Of a DNA stretch of 55,039 bases, positions 28,046-38,975 are shown one piece after another. This stretch comes from Bacteroidaceae bacterium. GTDB lineage: Bacteria > Bacteroidota > Bacteroidia > Bacteroidales > Bacteroidaceae. Each line of letters opens with the position of its first letter. Position 1 is the stretch's first letter. The position numbers were made by a program, and so were the translations under genes. The stretch is taken from assembly GCA_024697285.1 (NCBI GenBank), contig JAILFY010000239.1:1-55039 (forward strand). The letters run 5' to 3'. Under the pieces are notes generated by a model. That model made no database searches. It saw only the letters and a list, made by a program, of their open reading frames with translations, and was not told the origin of the DNA.

Positions 28046-31000
28046 ATGCATCGTTTATTTCTTACCATAGGACTCTATATATTGTCAGTCTGTATCGCCG
28101 CCGCACAGACTCCCATCGACCCAAGCAGCCTCTCTCGCTTCGTGGCCAGCTTCTCTTCATCCTTTGCTGGCCGTCGGGAGGTGTGCAAGTTGGAAGACTT
28201 CCGGGTGGACAACGAAAAGAAGCAGATTCATGTATATGCCAATGAGGTCCTGGGCTGGTACTCTTTCGACCGTGCGAAAGTGGAGCAGACCTATGAGCAA
28301 CTTCGCAACCTTCTGCCCAGCACCTACCAGTCCTACCAGCTTTGCCTCTACACCAAAGGCCGGCTCATCGAGGAACTGGTGCTGGGAGGATGGGATGGCG
28401 ATGAGGAGCGCAACTGGAACAAAACCGAGCACCACGGCAATCCCTGGGTGAGTCCTTTGAACAGACCCTATTCCACCAAAAACGGATTAGACGGCCGCCA
28501 CCTCAGCATCTGTTCCAGCCACGGCAAATACTTTTCCCAAGACACCAAGGAATGGATATGGCAGCGCCCGCGGTTGTTCTGTACCTCCGAGGACCTCTTG
28601 TCGCAGACCTTTGTTGTCCCATTTCTTATTCCCATGCTCGAAAACGCAGGCGCCATCGTCTTTTCGCCGCGTGAGAGGGACTGGCAGCGCAACGAGATCA
28701 TCGTGGACAACGACTACCCCGAACGCAACGGCAGCTACAGCGAAGACAACGGACATCACCACTGGGAAGACGCCGGACTCGGTTTCGCTCAGACGAAGGA
28801 GTTCTACCTGAACGGCGACAACCCCTTCGCCGACGGCACCTCGCGCAAGATCACCACGCAGAGCCGCAAGAGTCAGACCAGCACCATCACCTGGACACCC
28901 ACTATTCCTGCCGACGGGCGCTACGCCGTGTACATCTCTTATACGACGTTGCCCACGAGCGTGCAGGATGCCGTTTATACCGTCAGTCACCGCGGCACTC
29001 ACACCTCTTTCCGGGTCAATCAGCAGATGGGCGGCGGCACTTGGGTGTATCTCGGGACCTTTGATTTCGCTGCAGGCAACAGCCCCGACAACTGCGTCAC
29101 GCTGTCCAACCACAGTGCCTACCGCGGCCACATAAGTGCAGACGCCGTGCGCTTTGGTGGTGGAACGGGAAATATAGCCCGGGGCGCTAGCACGGGAGTG
29201 AGCCTCAGCGGTCTGCCTCGATTCCTGGAAGGCGCACGATATGCAGCCCAGTGGGCCGGTTTCCCGCAATGGGTTTATGGCAACAAAGGCCTCGTCAACG
29301 ACTACTCCGAGGACATCAACGTCCGCTCTCTCGCCACCAACCACCTCTCCCGCGGCAGCGCCTATCTGCCTTTTCCCCACCCTTGGGTGAAACCAGAGGC
29401 CGTCGAGGAACAACCCGCTGCTCCGGAACCTGTGAGGAGTCCAAAATCATCCGTTCCGGAGGTCCTCCGGCAAGACACCACCAACACCCTCGTCCCGGGG
29501 CTCAGCGTGCCCATCGAGTTAAGTGTGGCACTGCACACCGATGCCGGTTACACCCGAGACCTTACCACCATTGGTTCGCTCGGTATCTACACCTCTGATT
29601 TCTGCGAGGGTCGCTATCCCTCCAAGCTCAACCGCATGGCCTCTCGCGACCTCTGCGATTTGGTGCTCAGTCAGGTCACCTCCGACCTGCAGGCAACCTT
29701 CGGCAGCTGGACGCGCCGTCAGATGTACGACCGCAACTACAGCGAGACCCGCGAGCCCGAGGTACCCAGTATCATTCTCGAGATGCTCTCTCACCAGAAT
29801 TACCGGGATCTCTGTCTGGGCCACGACCCCACCTTCAAGTTCGCCCTCTCCCGCGCCGTCTATAAGGGTATCCTCCGTTTTGTTCACGCCATCCACGGCA
29901 GCAGCTCTCCCGTTGTGCAGCCTCTGCCCGTGACGGCTTTGGGTGCCTATATCACTCCCGGCGTGCGGCAGATCAAGCTCAGTTGGCTGGCAGTGGAAGA
30001 CCCCCTGGAGCCCACGGCCATGCCCGACGGCTTCGTCGTTTACCACGCCACGGGCGACGGCGACTTCGACAATGGCACCTATGTGGAAAAAGCCTCCTAC
30101 GAGTTGGACAGCGCCGAACCCAATGTGCTCCACCGCTTTAAGGTCGCTGCCTGCAACGCTGGCGGACGGAGCATGGATTCAGAAGAAGTGTGCGCCTTCC
30201 TCTCGATGTCCAGCGACCGCCATGCCATCATCATCGATGCTTTCGACCGCCTGGCCGGACCGCAACCGGTGGACAATGACACCATTCAGGGTTTCGACAT
30301 GAAATCAGACCCAGGCGTTCCCATGGCCCGGATGGCTGGATATTGCGGCCAGCAGATTTGCTTCGACAAGAAAGGACTGGGGCGCGAGGGCTATGGCGCC
30401 ACGGGCTACAGCACCGCCGAACTCGAGGGTATGATCCTCGCCGGCAACAGCCGCGACTGGACGACCTGCCACGCCCGCGACATCGTGGCAGCCACAGACG
30501 GCAACCTCTCCATCTCCAGCTGCACCGCCAGCGCCGTCGTCCGGGCAGATTTCGACAGCCGTGTCTTCGCGCTCATGGATATTATCTTCGGAGCCGAGAA
30601 AGCCGATGGCTATTCCTTGCACCCCAGCAAGGTCTTCCCGCCCAAGTTGGTTCAGGTGGCTGCCGAGTTCGCCCGCTCTGGCGGCAGTTTGTTGGTCAGC
30701 GGAGCCTACGTGGGTGCCGATATGACCAGCGATGCCGACCGCCTGTTCACTCGCAGCCTGCTGAAATACGAATTTGCGGGTTCCCTTCTCTGCGACTCCA
30801 TAGCCGGAATCACCAGCAACGATGGCACTTTCGACCTGCCCCACCAGCTGAACGAACAGTACATCTATACCCCTTCTGCTGACTGTCTGGCTCCCACTGC
30901 CGACGCTTTCTGTCCGATGGTTTATGGGCCGTCCGGTCAGTCGGCAGCCGTGGCCTACGACGGCCACGACTACCGTAGCCTCACTTTAGGCTTCCCCCTG

Positions 31001-31069
31001 GAGAACATCACAGACACTTCCATGCGCCGCACGGTGTTCAGAAACTTCATCAACTTCCTCATTCGCTAA
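28046..31069 (+). CDS. Secreted amidase-like/golvesin C-terminal-like domain protein (often annotated 'xanthan lyase')
   Basis: Signal peptide; golvesin-like segment STITWTPTIPADGRYAVYISYTTLPTSVQDAVYTVSHRGTHTSFRVNQQMGGGTWVYLGTFDFAAG; fibronectin-III-like segment; amidase-like segment LSVALHTDAGYT. Confidence 0.7.
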   Translation: MHRLFLTIGLYILSVCIAAAQTPIDPSSLSRFVASFSSSFAGRREVCKLEDFRVDNEKKQIHVYANEVLGWYSFDRAKVEQTYEQLRNLLPSTYQSYQLCLYTKGRLIEELVLGGWDGDEERNWNKTEHHGNPWVSPLNRPYSTKNGLDGRHLSICSSHGKYFSQDTKEWIWQRPRLFCTSEDLLSQTFVVPFLIPMLENAGAIVFSPRERDWQRNEIIVDNDYPERNGSYSEDNGHHHWEDAGLGFAQTKEFYLNGDNPFADGTSRKITTQSRKSQTSTITWTPTIPADGRYAVYISYTTLPTSVQDAVYTVSHRGTHTSFRVNQQMGGGTWVYLGTFDFAAGNSPDNCVTLSNHSAYRGHISADAVRFGGGTGNIARGASTGVSLSGLPRFLEGARYAAQWAGFPQWVYGNKGLVNDYSEDINVRSLATNHLSRGSAYLPFPHPWVKPEAVEEQPAAPEPVRSPKSSVPEVLRQDTTNTLVPGLSVPIELSVALHTDAGYTRDLTTIGSLGIYTSDFCEGRYPSKLNRMASRDLCDLVLSQVTSDLQATFGSWTRRQMYDRNYSETREPEVPSIILEMLSHQNYRDLCLGHDPTFKFALSRAVYKGILRFVHAIHGSSSPVVQPLPVTALGAYITPGVRQIKLSWLAVEDPLEPTAMPDGFVVYHATGDGDFDNGTYVEKASYELDSAEPNVLHRFKVAACNAGGRSMDSEEVCAFLSMSSDRHAIIIDAFDRLAGPQPVDNDTIQGFDMKSDPGVPMARMAGYCGQQICFDKKGLGREGYGATGYSTAELEGMILAGNSRDWTTCHARDIVAATDGNLSISSCTASAVVRADFDSRVFALMDIIFGAEKADGYSLHPSKVFPPKLVQVAAEFARSGGSLLVSGAYVGADMTSDADRLFTRSLLKYEFAGSLLCDSIAGITSNDGTFDLPHQLNEQYIYTPSADCLAPTADAFCPMVYGPSGQSAAVAYDGHDYRSLTLGFPLENITDTSMRRTVFRNFINFLIR

Positions 31070-31075
31070 TCATTT

Positions 31076-31783
31076 ATGGGAACATCAACCTTCCGCTTCC
31101 GGCAATTCACTATCGCCCACGACCGGTGCGCCATGAAAGTGGGCACAGACGGAGTCCTTGTGGGAGCCTGGGCCGAACTGCCTGCCGAAGGCCACTTGCT
31201 CGATGTCGGCACCGGGTGCGGACTCATAGCACTCATGGCCGCCCAACGGCAGCCTGCCCTGCAAATCCTTGGAATAGACATCGACAGGGAGGCGGTGGGC
31301 CAGGCTCGGGAGAACGTGTCTGCCAGCCCTTTCGGTCATCGCATAGAGATCCATCTCCAGTCCCTTCCGGACCTGGCCCTTTCCAGCCGTCGCTTCGATG
31401 CCATCGTCTGCAACCCTCCATTCTTCGAGGAGACGTTGCTGCCGCCCGATCCTTCCAGGAGCATCGCCCGCCACGTCCAGAGTCTCTCCTTCGAAGAACT
31501 CGTAGCGGGCACCTCTCGACTCTTGACCCCCAGTGGCTCCTTCAGCCTTATCCTGCCAACCACTGCCTTTCAGTCCTTCCAGCAACTCTGTTTTGCCAGC
31601 GGACTCCATCTGCGCCGCCGCCGGCTCGTAAGGGGAACGGCGCAGAAAGAGGCCAAACGAGTGCTCGCCACCTTTGTCAGGCAAAGCGGGCAACCAGTGG
31701 AAGAGCCTGTCCTCATTCTCAACGAGGGAAACCAGAGAACAGCGGATTATATTGCCCTGACACAAGAATTCTACCTGTGGTAG
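31076..31783 (+). CDS. tRNA1(Val) (adenine(37)-N6)-methyltransferase-like
   Basis: FRQFTIAHDRCAMKVGTDGVLVGAWA; LLDVGTGCGLIALMAAQ; DAIVCNPPFF (NPPF motif). Confidence 0.9.
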   Translation: MGTSTFRFRQFTIAHDRCAMKVGTDGVLVGAWAELPAEGHLLDVGTGCGLIALMAAQRQPALQILGIDIDREAVGQARENVSASPFGHRIEIHLQSLPDLALSSRRFDAIVCNPPFFEETLLPPDPSRSIARHVQSLSFEELVAGTSRLLTPSGSFSLILPTTAFQSFQQLCFASGLHLRRRRLVRGTAQKEAKRVLATFVRQSGQPVEEPVLILNEGNQRTADYIALTQEFYLW

Positions 31784-31827
31784 TCAGTTTCTGAAGGCAA
31801 AATACGGAAGTTCTCGTTTTTTTTCAC

Positions 31828-31835
31828 TACCTTTG
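31828..31835 (+). promoter_or_regulatory. TACCTTTG -7-like element upstream of lon
   Basis: Exact TAnnTTTG match 42 bp before ATG 31877. Confidence 0.5.
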
Positions 31836-31876
31836 CGCGCTCTAACAAGCATTCAAAAAACAACAAACGAACTCCC

Positions 31877-34327
31877 ATGAACGATATACCCAATAAAAAT
31901 CCCTTTTCTTTTGTAGCAGCTTTCAAAGGCGACGACTCAGATATCTACAATGTGCCCATCGAGTCCGAATTGAGCGTCCTGCCTCTGCGCGACACCGTGC
32001 TCTTTCCCGGTGTGATTATCCCCATAGCCGTAGGCCGGGAATCTTCCCTGGATCTCGTACGCAGAGCCCAAAATGGGAATATAGTCATCGCCACGGCAAC
32101 ACAACGCTCGCCGGAAACAGAACTGCCTTTCAAGAGAGACCTCTATGAGATTGGTGTCGCTGCCGTTGTCCTGCGGATTATGGAACTGTCCGATGGCACC
32201 TGCACGGCGCTTGTCCAGGGACTGACCCCCATCCATCTGGATGAGGTCCAGACATCTTACCATGGCACTATAGCCACAGTGACTCCCCTCAAAGAGAATT
32301 ACTACGAAATGGACGAGGCTTCCTTCGACTTGTTGAAGGAGACCTTGCGCGAGCGTCTGCTCGAATATATCAAGTTGAGCGAGGATTTCAGCGATGAGGA
32401 CATCACTGTCATCAACACCGCCTCCGACCTGCGCTATTTCCTCAACTATGCGTGCACCAATATCCCCCTGTCGGTGGAGGAGAAGATAGGTCTGCTCCGC
32501 GAGAAGAGCCATGTCAACCGCGCCGCGCAGCTGCTGCGCTATATCTCCCGCGAGATACAGTTTGCACAGATGCGCAACGACATCAAGAAGAAGACGCAGG
32601 AAGACATCGATTATCAGCAACGGCAGTACTTCCTCCAGCAGCAGCTCCACAATATCCAGGAGCAGCTGGGAGAGACCACCGACAACGACAGCGAGAAGTT
32701 TCGCGCCAGGGCGATGCTCAAAAAATGGGACGAAGAGGTCAAGAAGGTCTTCTACAAAGAACTGCAGAAGCTGGAGCGACTGAACACCCAGAGCCCCGAC
32801 TACCAGGTGCAGTACAACTACCTCGATATCATGCTCCAGCTGCCGTGGGGCGTCACCACTCAGGATAAGCTCAACCTCAACTACGCCGAGCGTGTGCTGA
32901 ATCGCGACCACTATGGCATGAAGGAAGTTAAGGAGCGCATACTCGAACACCTGGCAGTCAGAATCATGAACAGCCACGAGTCCAGATCCACCATCCTCTG
33001 TCTCTATGGCCCTCCGGGCGTGGGCAAGACCTCTCTCTGCAAGAGCATCGCCACGGCCCTGAATCGCAAATACGTCCGCGCCTCGCTGGGCGGACTCCAC
33101 GACGAAGCAGAAATACGAGGCCACCGCAAGACTTATGTTGGTGCCATGCCCGGACGAATCATCAAAAGCCTCATCAAGGTGGGCACCTCCAATCCCGTCT
33201 TCGTCCTCGATGAAATCGACAAGATAACGGAACGCACCCTGAATGGCGACCCCTCCAGCGCCCTGCTCGAGGTGCTGGACCCCGAGCAGAACACCGCTTT
33301 CCACGACAACTTCCTCGACGTGGACTTCGACCTGTCCAAGGTGCTGTTCATCGCCACGGCCAACAACGTCTCGCAGATACCCCGTCCGCTGCTCGACCGC
33401 ATGGAACTCATCGAAGTCAATGGCTACATCACCGAGGAGAAGATAGAGATCGCCCGCCGACACCTCGAACCGCGGGTGAAGGAGAATTGTGGACTCAAGG
33501 ATCGCAGAACCATCAAGTTCACCAAACCTGCCTTGGAGTTCCTCATCGAGAACTACACCCGTGAGAGCGGCGTCAGAGGACTGGAGAAGGAACTCGACCG
33601 CTTCTATCGCCGTATGGTCCTCCACTACGAACGCCACATGACCTTCCCCGTGGAGAAGGTGAAGCCCGAGGATGTGCAGCAGATCCTGGGCAAACCCAAA
33701 TACTCCCGGGATATCTATCAGGGCAACAAGTTCGCCGGCGTGGTGACCGGACTGGCCTGGACCAGCGTGGGCGGAGAGATCCTCTTCATCGAGAGCAGCC
33801 TCAGCCGTGGCAAGGGCCAGAAACTCACACTCACAGGTAATTTGGGAGATGTGATGAAGGAATCTGCCATGCTGGCAATGGAATTCATCAAGGCCCACGC
33901 CGAGGAGCTGGGAGTGGACCTGCGCATCTTCGACAACTACAATATCCACATCCATGTTCCCGAGGGAGCCGTGCCCAAGGACGGTCCCAGCGCCGGCATC
34001 ACCATGGCCACCAGCCTCGCCTCGGCACTCACCCAACGGCGAGTGCGCGACCACCTGGCAATGACCGGAGAGATCACCCTCCGCGGAAAGGTGCTGCCCG
34101 TGGGAGGGATCAAGGAGAAGATTCTTGCTGCCAAGCGGGCCGGAATCACCGATATCATCCTCTGCCAGGACAACCGCAAGGACATCGAGGAAATCGATGA
34201 TCTCTACCTCCGCGGACTCACCTTCCATTATGTCGAGACCATTCTCGACGTCTTGCACTACGCCCTCCTCCAGGAACTCATCCCTCATCCCATGCAGTTT
34301 ACCTTCGACGAAGAAAAGAAAGAATGA
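31877..34327 (+). CDS. lon: ATP-dependent endopeptidase La
   Basis: [54 protein letters not shown]-like [24 protein letters not shown]. Confidence 0.97.
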   Translation: MNDIPNKNPFSFVAAFKGDDSDIYNVPIESELSVLPLRDTVLFPGVIIPIAVGRESSLDLVRRAQNGNIVIATATQRSPETELPFKRDLYEIGVAAVVLRIMELSDGTCTALVQGLTPIHLDEVQTSYHGTIATVTPLKENYYEMDEASFDLLKETLRERLLEYIKLSEDFSDEDITVINTASDLRYFLNYACTNIPLSVEEKIGLLREKSHVNRAAQLLRYISREIQFAQMRNDIKKKTQEDIDYQQRQYFLQQQLHNIQEQLGETTDNDSEKFRARAMLKKWDEEVKKVFYKELQKLERLNTQSPDYQVQYNYLDIMLQLPWGVTTQDKLNLNYAERVLNRDHYGMKEVKERILEHLAVRIMNSHESRSTILCLYGPPGVGKTSLCKSIATALNRKYVRASLGGLHDEAEIRGHRKTYVGAMPGRIIKSLIKVGTSNPVFVLDEIDKITERTLNGDPSSALLEVLDPEQNTAFHDNFLDVDFDLSKVLFIATANNVSQIPRPLLDRMELIEVNGYITEEKIEIARRHLEPRVKENCGLKDRRTIKFTKPALEFLIENYTRESGVRGLEKELDRFYRRMVLHYERHMTFPVEKVKPEDVQQILGKPKYSRDIYQGNKFAGVVTGLAWTSVGGEILFIESSLSRGKGQKLTLTGNLGDVMKESAMLAMEFIKAHAEELGVDLRIFDNYNIHIHVPEGAVPKDGPSAGITMATSLASALTQRRVRDHLAMTGEITLRGKVLPVGGIKEKILAAKRAGITDIILCQDNRKDIEEIDDLYLRGLTFHYVETILDVLHYALLQELIPHPMQFTFDEEKKE

Positions 34328-35454
34328 ACTTCACATTAGAACATACAGACCCGCTCTCGTCGGCCCGCGCCGGTGTCCTCCACACAGACCACGGAGATAT
34401 CCACACTCCCATCTTCATGCCTGTGGGAACGGTAGGCTCGGTGAAAGGTGTGCAACTCCGGGACCTCACCGATGATATCCAGGCAGAGATCATCCTCGGG
34501 AACACCTATCACCTCTATCTCCGTCCGGGCACCGACATCATCGAGCAAGCCGGCGGCCTCCATCGCTTCAATGGCTTCAGTAAACCCATGCTCACCGACA
34601 GCGGCGGCTTTCAGGTCTTCTCGCTCACGGGCATTCGCAAACTGCGTGAGGAAGGATGCGAGTTCCGCAGCCACATAGATGGCTCCAAGCACTTCTTCTC
34701 TCCGGAGAAAGTCATGGACATCGAGCGCTCCATCGGTGCAGATATCATGATGGCCTTCGACGAGTGTCCCCCGGGAACGGCCTCCTACGAATATGCGCGG
34801 AAAAGCCTCCAGCTCACCCATGGCTGGCTCGACCGCTGTATCCGTCGGTTCCAGGAAACCGAACCCCGCTACGGCTACCACCAGTCTCTCTTTCCCATCG
34901 TCCAGGGATGCACCTACCGCGACCTCCGCACCCAGAGTGCCGAGTTCGTGGCCTCCAAGGATGCTGAGGGCAACGCCATCGGCGGACTCGCAGTGGGCGA
35001 ACCCGCAGAAGTGATGTATGAGATGATAGAACTCGTCAACGGCATCTTGCCCACCTCCCGTCCTCGCTATCTCATGGGAGTGGGCACCCCCGTCAACATC
35101 CTCGAGGCCATTGCACTCGGAGTGGATATGTTCGACTGTGTTATGCCCAGCCGCAACGGCCGCAACGCCATGCTCTTCACCTCCGAGGGAGTGATGAATA
35201 TGCGCAACGCCAAGTGGGCCAACGACTTCTCGCCCATTGACCCCAATGGCACCAGCTATGTCGATCGCACCTATAGCCGAGCCTACCTCCACCACCTCTA
35301 CAAGGCCCAGGAACTGCTCGCCCTGCAGATAGGCAGTATCCACAACCTTTGTTTCTACCTCTGGCTCGTGCGTCAGGCCCGTCAGCACATCCTCCAGGGA
35401 GATTTCCGCAGCTGGAAAGATAGCATGGTCCGTAAAGTCAGTCAGCGCTTATGA
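34324..35454 (+). CDS. tgt: tRNA-guanine(34) transglycosylase
   Basis: LTDSGGFQVFSL; GGLAVGEP; RYLMGVGTPVNILEAIALGVDMFDCVMPSRNGRNAMLFT. Confidence 0.97.
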   Translation: MNFTLEHTDPLSSARAGVLHTDHGDIHTPIFMPVGTVGSVKGVQLRDLTDDIQAEIILGNTYHLYLRPGTDIIEQAGGLHRFNGFSKPMLTDSGGFQVFSLTGIRKLREEGCEFRSHIDGSKHFFSPEKVMDIERSIGADIMMAFDECPPGTASYEYARKSLQLTHGWLDRCIRRFQETEPRYGYHQSLFPIVQGCTYRDLRTQSAEFVASKDAEGNAIGGLAVGEPAEVMYEMIELVNGILPTSRPRYLMGVGTPVNILEAIALGVDMFDCVMPSRNGRNAMLFTSEGVMNMRNAKWANDFSPIDPNGTSYVDRTYSRAYLHHLYKAQELLALQIGSIHNLCFYLWLVRQARQHILQGDFRSWKDSMVRKVSQRL

Positions 35455-36566
35455 ACATACTTCGTTCCTTTCAGCGAGCCTTCTTCTCCAGATTCGACCG
35501 CTATATCATAGCCAAGTTCCTGGGCACCTACTTCTTCTCCATCGTGCTCATCATCTCCATAGCCGTTGTCTTCGACTTCTCTGAGCACTCAGACAAGTTC
35601 GCCATGAACAACGCACCCATGGCGGGGCTGTTGCGCTACTACGTCTATTTCGTGCCCTTCTACACCAACCTCTTCTCCGCCCTTTTCGTCTTCATCGCCG
35701 TCATCTTCTTCACCTCCAAGTTGGCCGAGAACAGCGAGATCATCGCAATGATGAGCACCGGCATCAGCTTCAGCCGTCTTCTCAGACCCTATTTGCTCTC
35801 TTCCGCACTCATCGCACTCATCAGCTACTACCTGGGTGCCGACGTCATTCCCCGCACCTCCGTCAAGCGCATTGAGTTCGAGCTGCGCTACAAGAGCAAG
35901 AAGAAACCTAAGATAGCAGAGCACATGCAGCTGCAGGTCGATACGGGTGTCATCGCCTACCTCGACTATTTCGACGGCGACCGCAAGCTGGGCTACCGCT
36001 TCTCCCTCGACAAGTTCCAGAACAAGAGCCTCGTCAGCCACCTCACCGCGCAGCGCATACAGTACGACACGCTGGCCGACGAGCGTTTCCACTGGCGCCT
36101 CTACGACGTGAAGATCCGGACCCTCAGGGGACTGCGCGAAACCATCACCACCAAACAATACATCGACAGCGTCATCATCATGGAACCCCGAGACTTCTTC
36201 GCCATGAAGAATCAGCAACAGACGCTCACCAACTCCGAACTCCTTGACTACATCGAACGGCAGCAGCTGCGCGGTTCCGGCAATGTCAAGGTCTTCGAAG
36301 TGGAATACCACAAGCGCTTCGCCGACCCCTTTGCCGCTTTCATCCTCTCCACCATCGGTCTCACCCTCAGTTTCCGCAAGCGCAAAGGAGGCATGGGCGG
36401 TGCACTCGGCATCGGACTCGCTCTCTCCGCAGCTTATATCATGTTGCAGACCGTTTCCTCCACCTTTGCCATCAACAGCGACTGGCCACCCGTAGTGGCC
36501 GCATGGCTTCCCAATATCATATTCACCATTATATCATTTATTCTCTACCGTAAAGCCCAGAGGTAA
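35451..36566 (+). CDS. LptF/LptG (YjgP/YjgQ) family permease
   Basis: DRYIIAKFLGTYFFSIVLIISIAVVFDFSEHSDKF; IIAMMSTGISFSRLLRPYL; six TM layout. Confidence 0.92.
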   Translation: MNILRSFQRAFFSRFDRYIIAKFLGTYFFSIVLIISIAVVFDFSEHSDKFAMNNAPMAGLLRYYVYFVPFYTNLFSALFVFIAVIFFTSKLAENSEIIAMMSTGISFSRLLRPYLLSSALIALISYYLGADVIPRTSVKRIEFELRYKSKKKPKIAEHMQLQVDTGVIAYLDYFDGDRKLGYRFSLDKFQNKSLVSHLTAQRIQYDTLADERFHWRLYDVKIRTLRGLRETITTKQYIDSVIIMEPRDFFAMKNQQQTLTNSELLDYIERQQLRGSGNVKVFEVEYHKRFADPFAAFILSTIGLTLSFRKRKGGMGGALGIGLALSAAYIMLQTVSSTFAINSDWPPVVAAWLPNIIFTIISFILYRKAQR

Positions 36567-36590
36567 CAACAAAAATACCCTTAGCCCTTT

Positions 36591-38234
36591 ATGCAATTTG
36601 AAGAACTAGACTTAAACTACGACGTGCTCGACGCACTCGACGACATGCATTTCACCGAGTGCACCCCCATTCAGGAACAAGCCATTCCCCCGCTGCTCTC
36701 GGGTCGTGACCTCATCGGCGTGGCGCAGACCGGCACTGGCAAGACCGCTGCCTACCTCTTGCCCGTCCTCTCGCAACTGCGCGACGGCGGTTTCCCGCGC
36801 GATGCCATCAACTGCATCATCATGTCGCCCACCCGCGAGCTCGCCCAGCAGATAGACCAAGCTATGGAAGGCTTCTCCTACTACCTCGACGACATCTCCA
36901 GCGTCAGCGTCTATGGAGGCAACGACGGAATCCGCTACGAACAGGAGAAACGCGCCCTGGCCCTGGGCGCTGATGTGGTCATCGCCACACCAGGCAGGCT
37001 CATCAGCCACCTCTCCCTCGGCAATGTGGACCTCTCCCGCGTCAGTTTCTTCATCCTCGATGAGGCCGACAGGATGCTCGATATGGGATTCTCCGAGGAT
37101 ATCATGCAGATAGTGAGTTTTCTGCCACAGAAGCGCCAGACCATCATGTTCTCTGCAACCATGCCCGACAAGATCGTGGAGCTGGCTCGCACCATCCTCA
37201 CCAATCCCGTGGAAGTGAAGATAGCACTGAACAAACCCGCCGAGGGAATCCAGCAAAGCGCCTTCGTGTGCTACGAAGCCCAGAAACTGCGCATCATCGA
37301 ACACCTCTTCCGTCAGCGCAAACCCGAGCGAGTCATCATCTTCGTGGGCAAGAAGATACACACAAAAGACGTCGCCATCACCCTCAAGAGAAAAGGTTAT
37401 AATGCAGAAGCCATGCACAGCGACCTGCTCCAGGAACAGCGCGATGATGTGATGTATCGCTTCAAGACCGGACAGATAGACATCCTCGTCGCCACCGATA
37501 TCGTAGCCCGTGGCATCGACATCGACGACATCCAGCTTGTCATCAATTATGATGTTCCCCACGACGAAGAAGACTACGTCCACCGCATTGGTCGCACCGC
37601 CCGTGCGGGTCGCGATGGTCGTGCCATCACTCTCGTCAGCGAAAAAGATCAACCCCTCTTTGCCGCCATCGAGCGTTTCCTGGAAAAAGAAGTCCCCAAA
37701 GAACCTGTTCCCGAAGAGCTGGGCGAGACACCCGCCTACACCGGAAAAGGGGAACGCAGCAGAAACCAAAGAGGCAGAGGACGCAGCAGCAGAAAACAGC
37801 ACAAAGGAAGCAAAGGCAATGGACGTTCCAAAGCCGCAAATGGCAACGGACAGCCCAAAGCCAACGAGGGCGAAGGACAGCCCAAAGCCGACAAGGGCGA
37901 AGGGAAACCGAAGAAGAAAAGAAGACAACCCAAAGCCAACAAAGGCGAAGGACAGTCGCAAGCGAATAAAAGCGAAGGACAGCCTAAGAGCGGACAGCCG
38001 GAAGCCAACAATGGCGAAGGACAGCCCAAGAGCGGACAGCAGGAAGCCAACAATGGCGAAGGACAGCCGCAAGCTAAAAAAGGCGAAGGACAGATAAAGG
38101 GCGGACAGCCGGAAGGCAACAAAGGCGTAGACAAGTCCGTAGCCCCATCTGACTCCCCTTCCAAGAAAAAGCGCAGACACAGAGGAGGACACAATCATCC
38201 CAATAACTCCCCTGATACTCCTCCTCAGCAATAA
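36591..38234 (+). CDS. DEAD-box RNA helicase with repetitive basic C-terminal tail
   Basis: AQTGTGKTAAYLLPVL, PTRELAQQI, LDEADRMLDMGF, FSATMPDKI, HRIGRTARAGRDGRA; tail of (K/N)GEGQPK repeats. Confidence 0.95.
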   Translation: MQFEELDLNYDVLDALDDMHFTECTPIQEQAIPPLLSGRDLIGVAQTGTGKTAAYLLPVLSQLRDGGFPRDAINCIIMSPTRELAQQIDQAMEGFSYYLDDISSVSVYGGNDGIRYEQEKRALALGADVVIATPGRLISHLSLGNVDLSRVSFFILDEADRMLDMGFSEDIMQIVSFLPQKRQTIMFSATMPDKIVELARTILTNPVEVKIALNKPAEGIQQSAFVCYEAQKLRIIEHLFRQRKPERVIIFVGKKIHTKDVAITLKRKGYNAEAMHSDLLQEQRDDVMYRFKTGQIDILVATDIVARGIDIDDIQLVINYDVPHDEEDYVHRIGRTARAGRDGRAITLVSEKDQPLFAAIERFLEKEVPKEPVPEELGETPAYTGKGERSRNQRGRGRSSRKQHKGSKGNGRSKAANGNGQPKANEGEGQPKADKGEGKPKKKRRQPKANKGEGQSQANKSEGQPKSGQPEANNGEGQPKSGQQEANNGEGQPQAKKGEGQIKGGQPEGNKGVDKSVAPSDSPSKKKRRHRGGHNHPNNSPDTPPQQ

Positions 38235-38257
38235 TCCCCATTGTCTGTTTGTATAAG

Positions 38258-38304
38258 CATTCGATAATCTACACGACCGACGCCCATAGATTATCGAATG
38301 TTTT
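38258..38304 (+). terminator. Intrinsic terminator after the helicase gene
   Basis: Perfect 14-bp stem CATTCGATAATCTA ... TAGATTATCGAATG followed by TTTT. Confidence 0.8.
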
Positions 38305-38344
38305 GTTTAATCTCCACTTGGCTCGATTTCCACCTCGCTCAACG

Positions 38345-38615
38345 TATATATATCTTTACCAACACGTATATCAAGAGCAACATGAAGGGAGCACTGATGA
38401 GCGTTTCCGATAGGCTGTTGCTGAGGAAGAGGGCCATTATCGAGACAGTAAACGACGAACTGAAGAACATTGCACAGGTGTAACATTCAAGGCACAGGTC
38501 AGTAGGAAATTTTGTAGTCAACCTGCTCGGTGCCATTGCCGCCTACTGTTTCTTCCCCAAGAAACCGTGTATTCAGGTCGCCAGAGATGTCGATAATCAG
38601 CTCATGTTATTCTAA
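38345..38615 (+). pseudogene. IS982-family transposase C-terminal relic with internal nonsense codon
   Basis: Read-through translation ...[80 protein letters not shown]; in-frame TAA at 38481-38483. Confidence 0.8.
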
Positions 38616-38640
38616 TATGTTTTCGTCGAACTCACGTTAT

Positions 38641-38836
38641 ATTAAGGTGTCCATTTGCAAGCTGTTTGTCTTGAGAATTGCGATATTACATTAAGGTGTT
38701 CATTTGTAAGCTGTTTGTCTTGAGAATTGCAATATTATATTAAGGTGGCCACTTGTAGGGTACTTGTCTTAAGAAATGCTATACTTCATTAAGGTGTCCA
38801 CATGTATGGTCTTTGTACTGAGAATTCTTAACAAGA
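38641..38836. repeat. 49-bp tandem array, 4 units
   Basis: Units start 38641, 38690, 38739, 38788: ATTAAGGTGTCCATTTGCAAGCTGTTTGTCTTGAGAATTGCGATATTAC etc.; AGGTGTCCAC (38792-38801) is mirrored by GTGGACACCT (38866-38875). Confidence 0.9.
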
Positions 38837-38975
38837 TTACTTACATATTTACCAATTCTTTTTCAGTGGACACCTATATTGTCGGTTTACAATATATTTA
38901 ATAAGGTGGGGCAGGGAGTGCGGAGGTGTGGTTTGGGGGAGGTGTGGTTTTGGGGGCTGCATGTTGCTGGTCTGC

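Noticed and set aside
28046-31069. Literal 'xanthan lyase' function for the 1007-aa protein
   Set aside because: The recognisable part is a golvesin C-terminal-like domain with amidase-like segments; no polysaccharide-lyase catalytic motif was recognised.
31937-34288. 783-aa ORF antisense to lon
   Set aside because: Sense strand is unambiguous lon; the antisense ORF shows no recognisable motifs and is a common codon-bias artefact.
36612-38231. 539-aa ORF antisense to the DEAD-box helicase
   Set aside because: Mirror of helicase codons and of its tail repeats; no independent evidence for coding.
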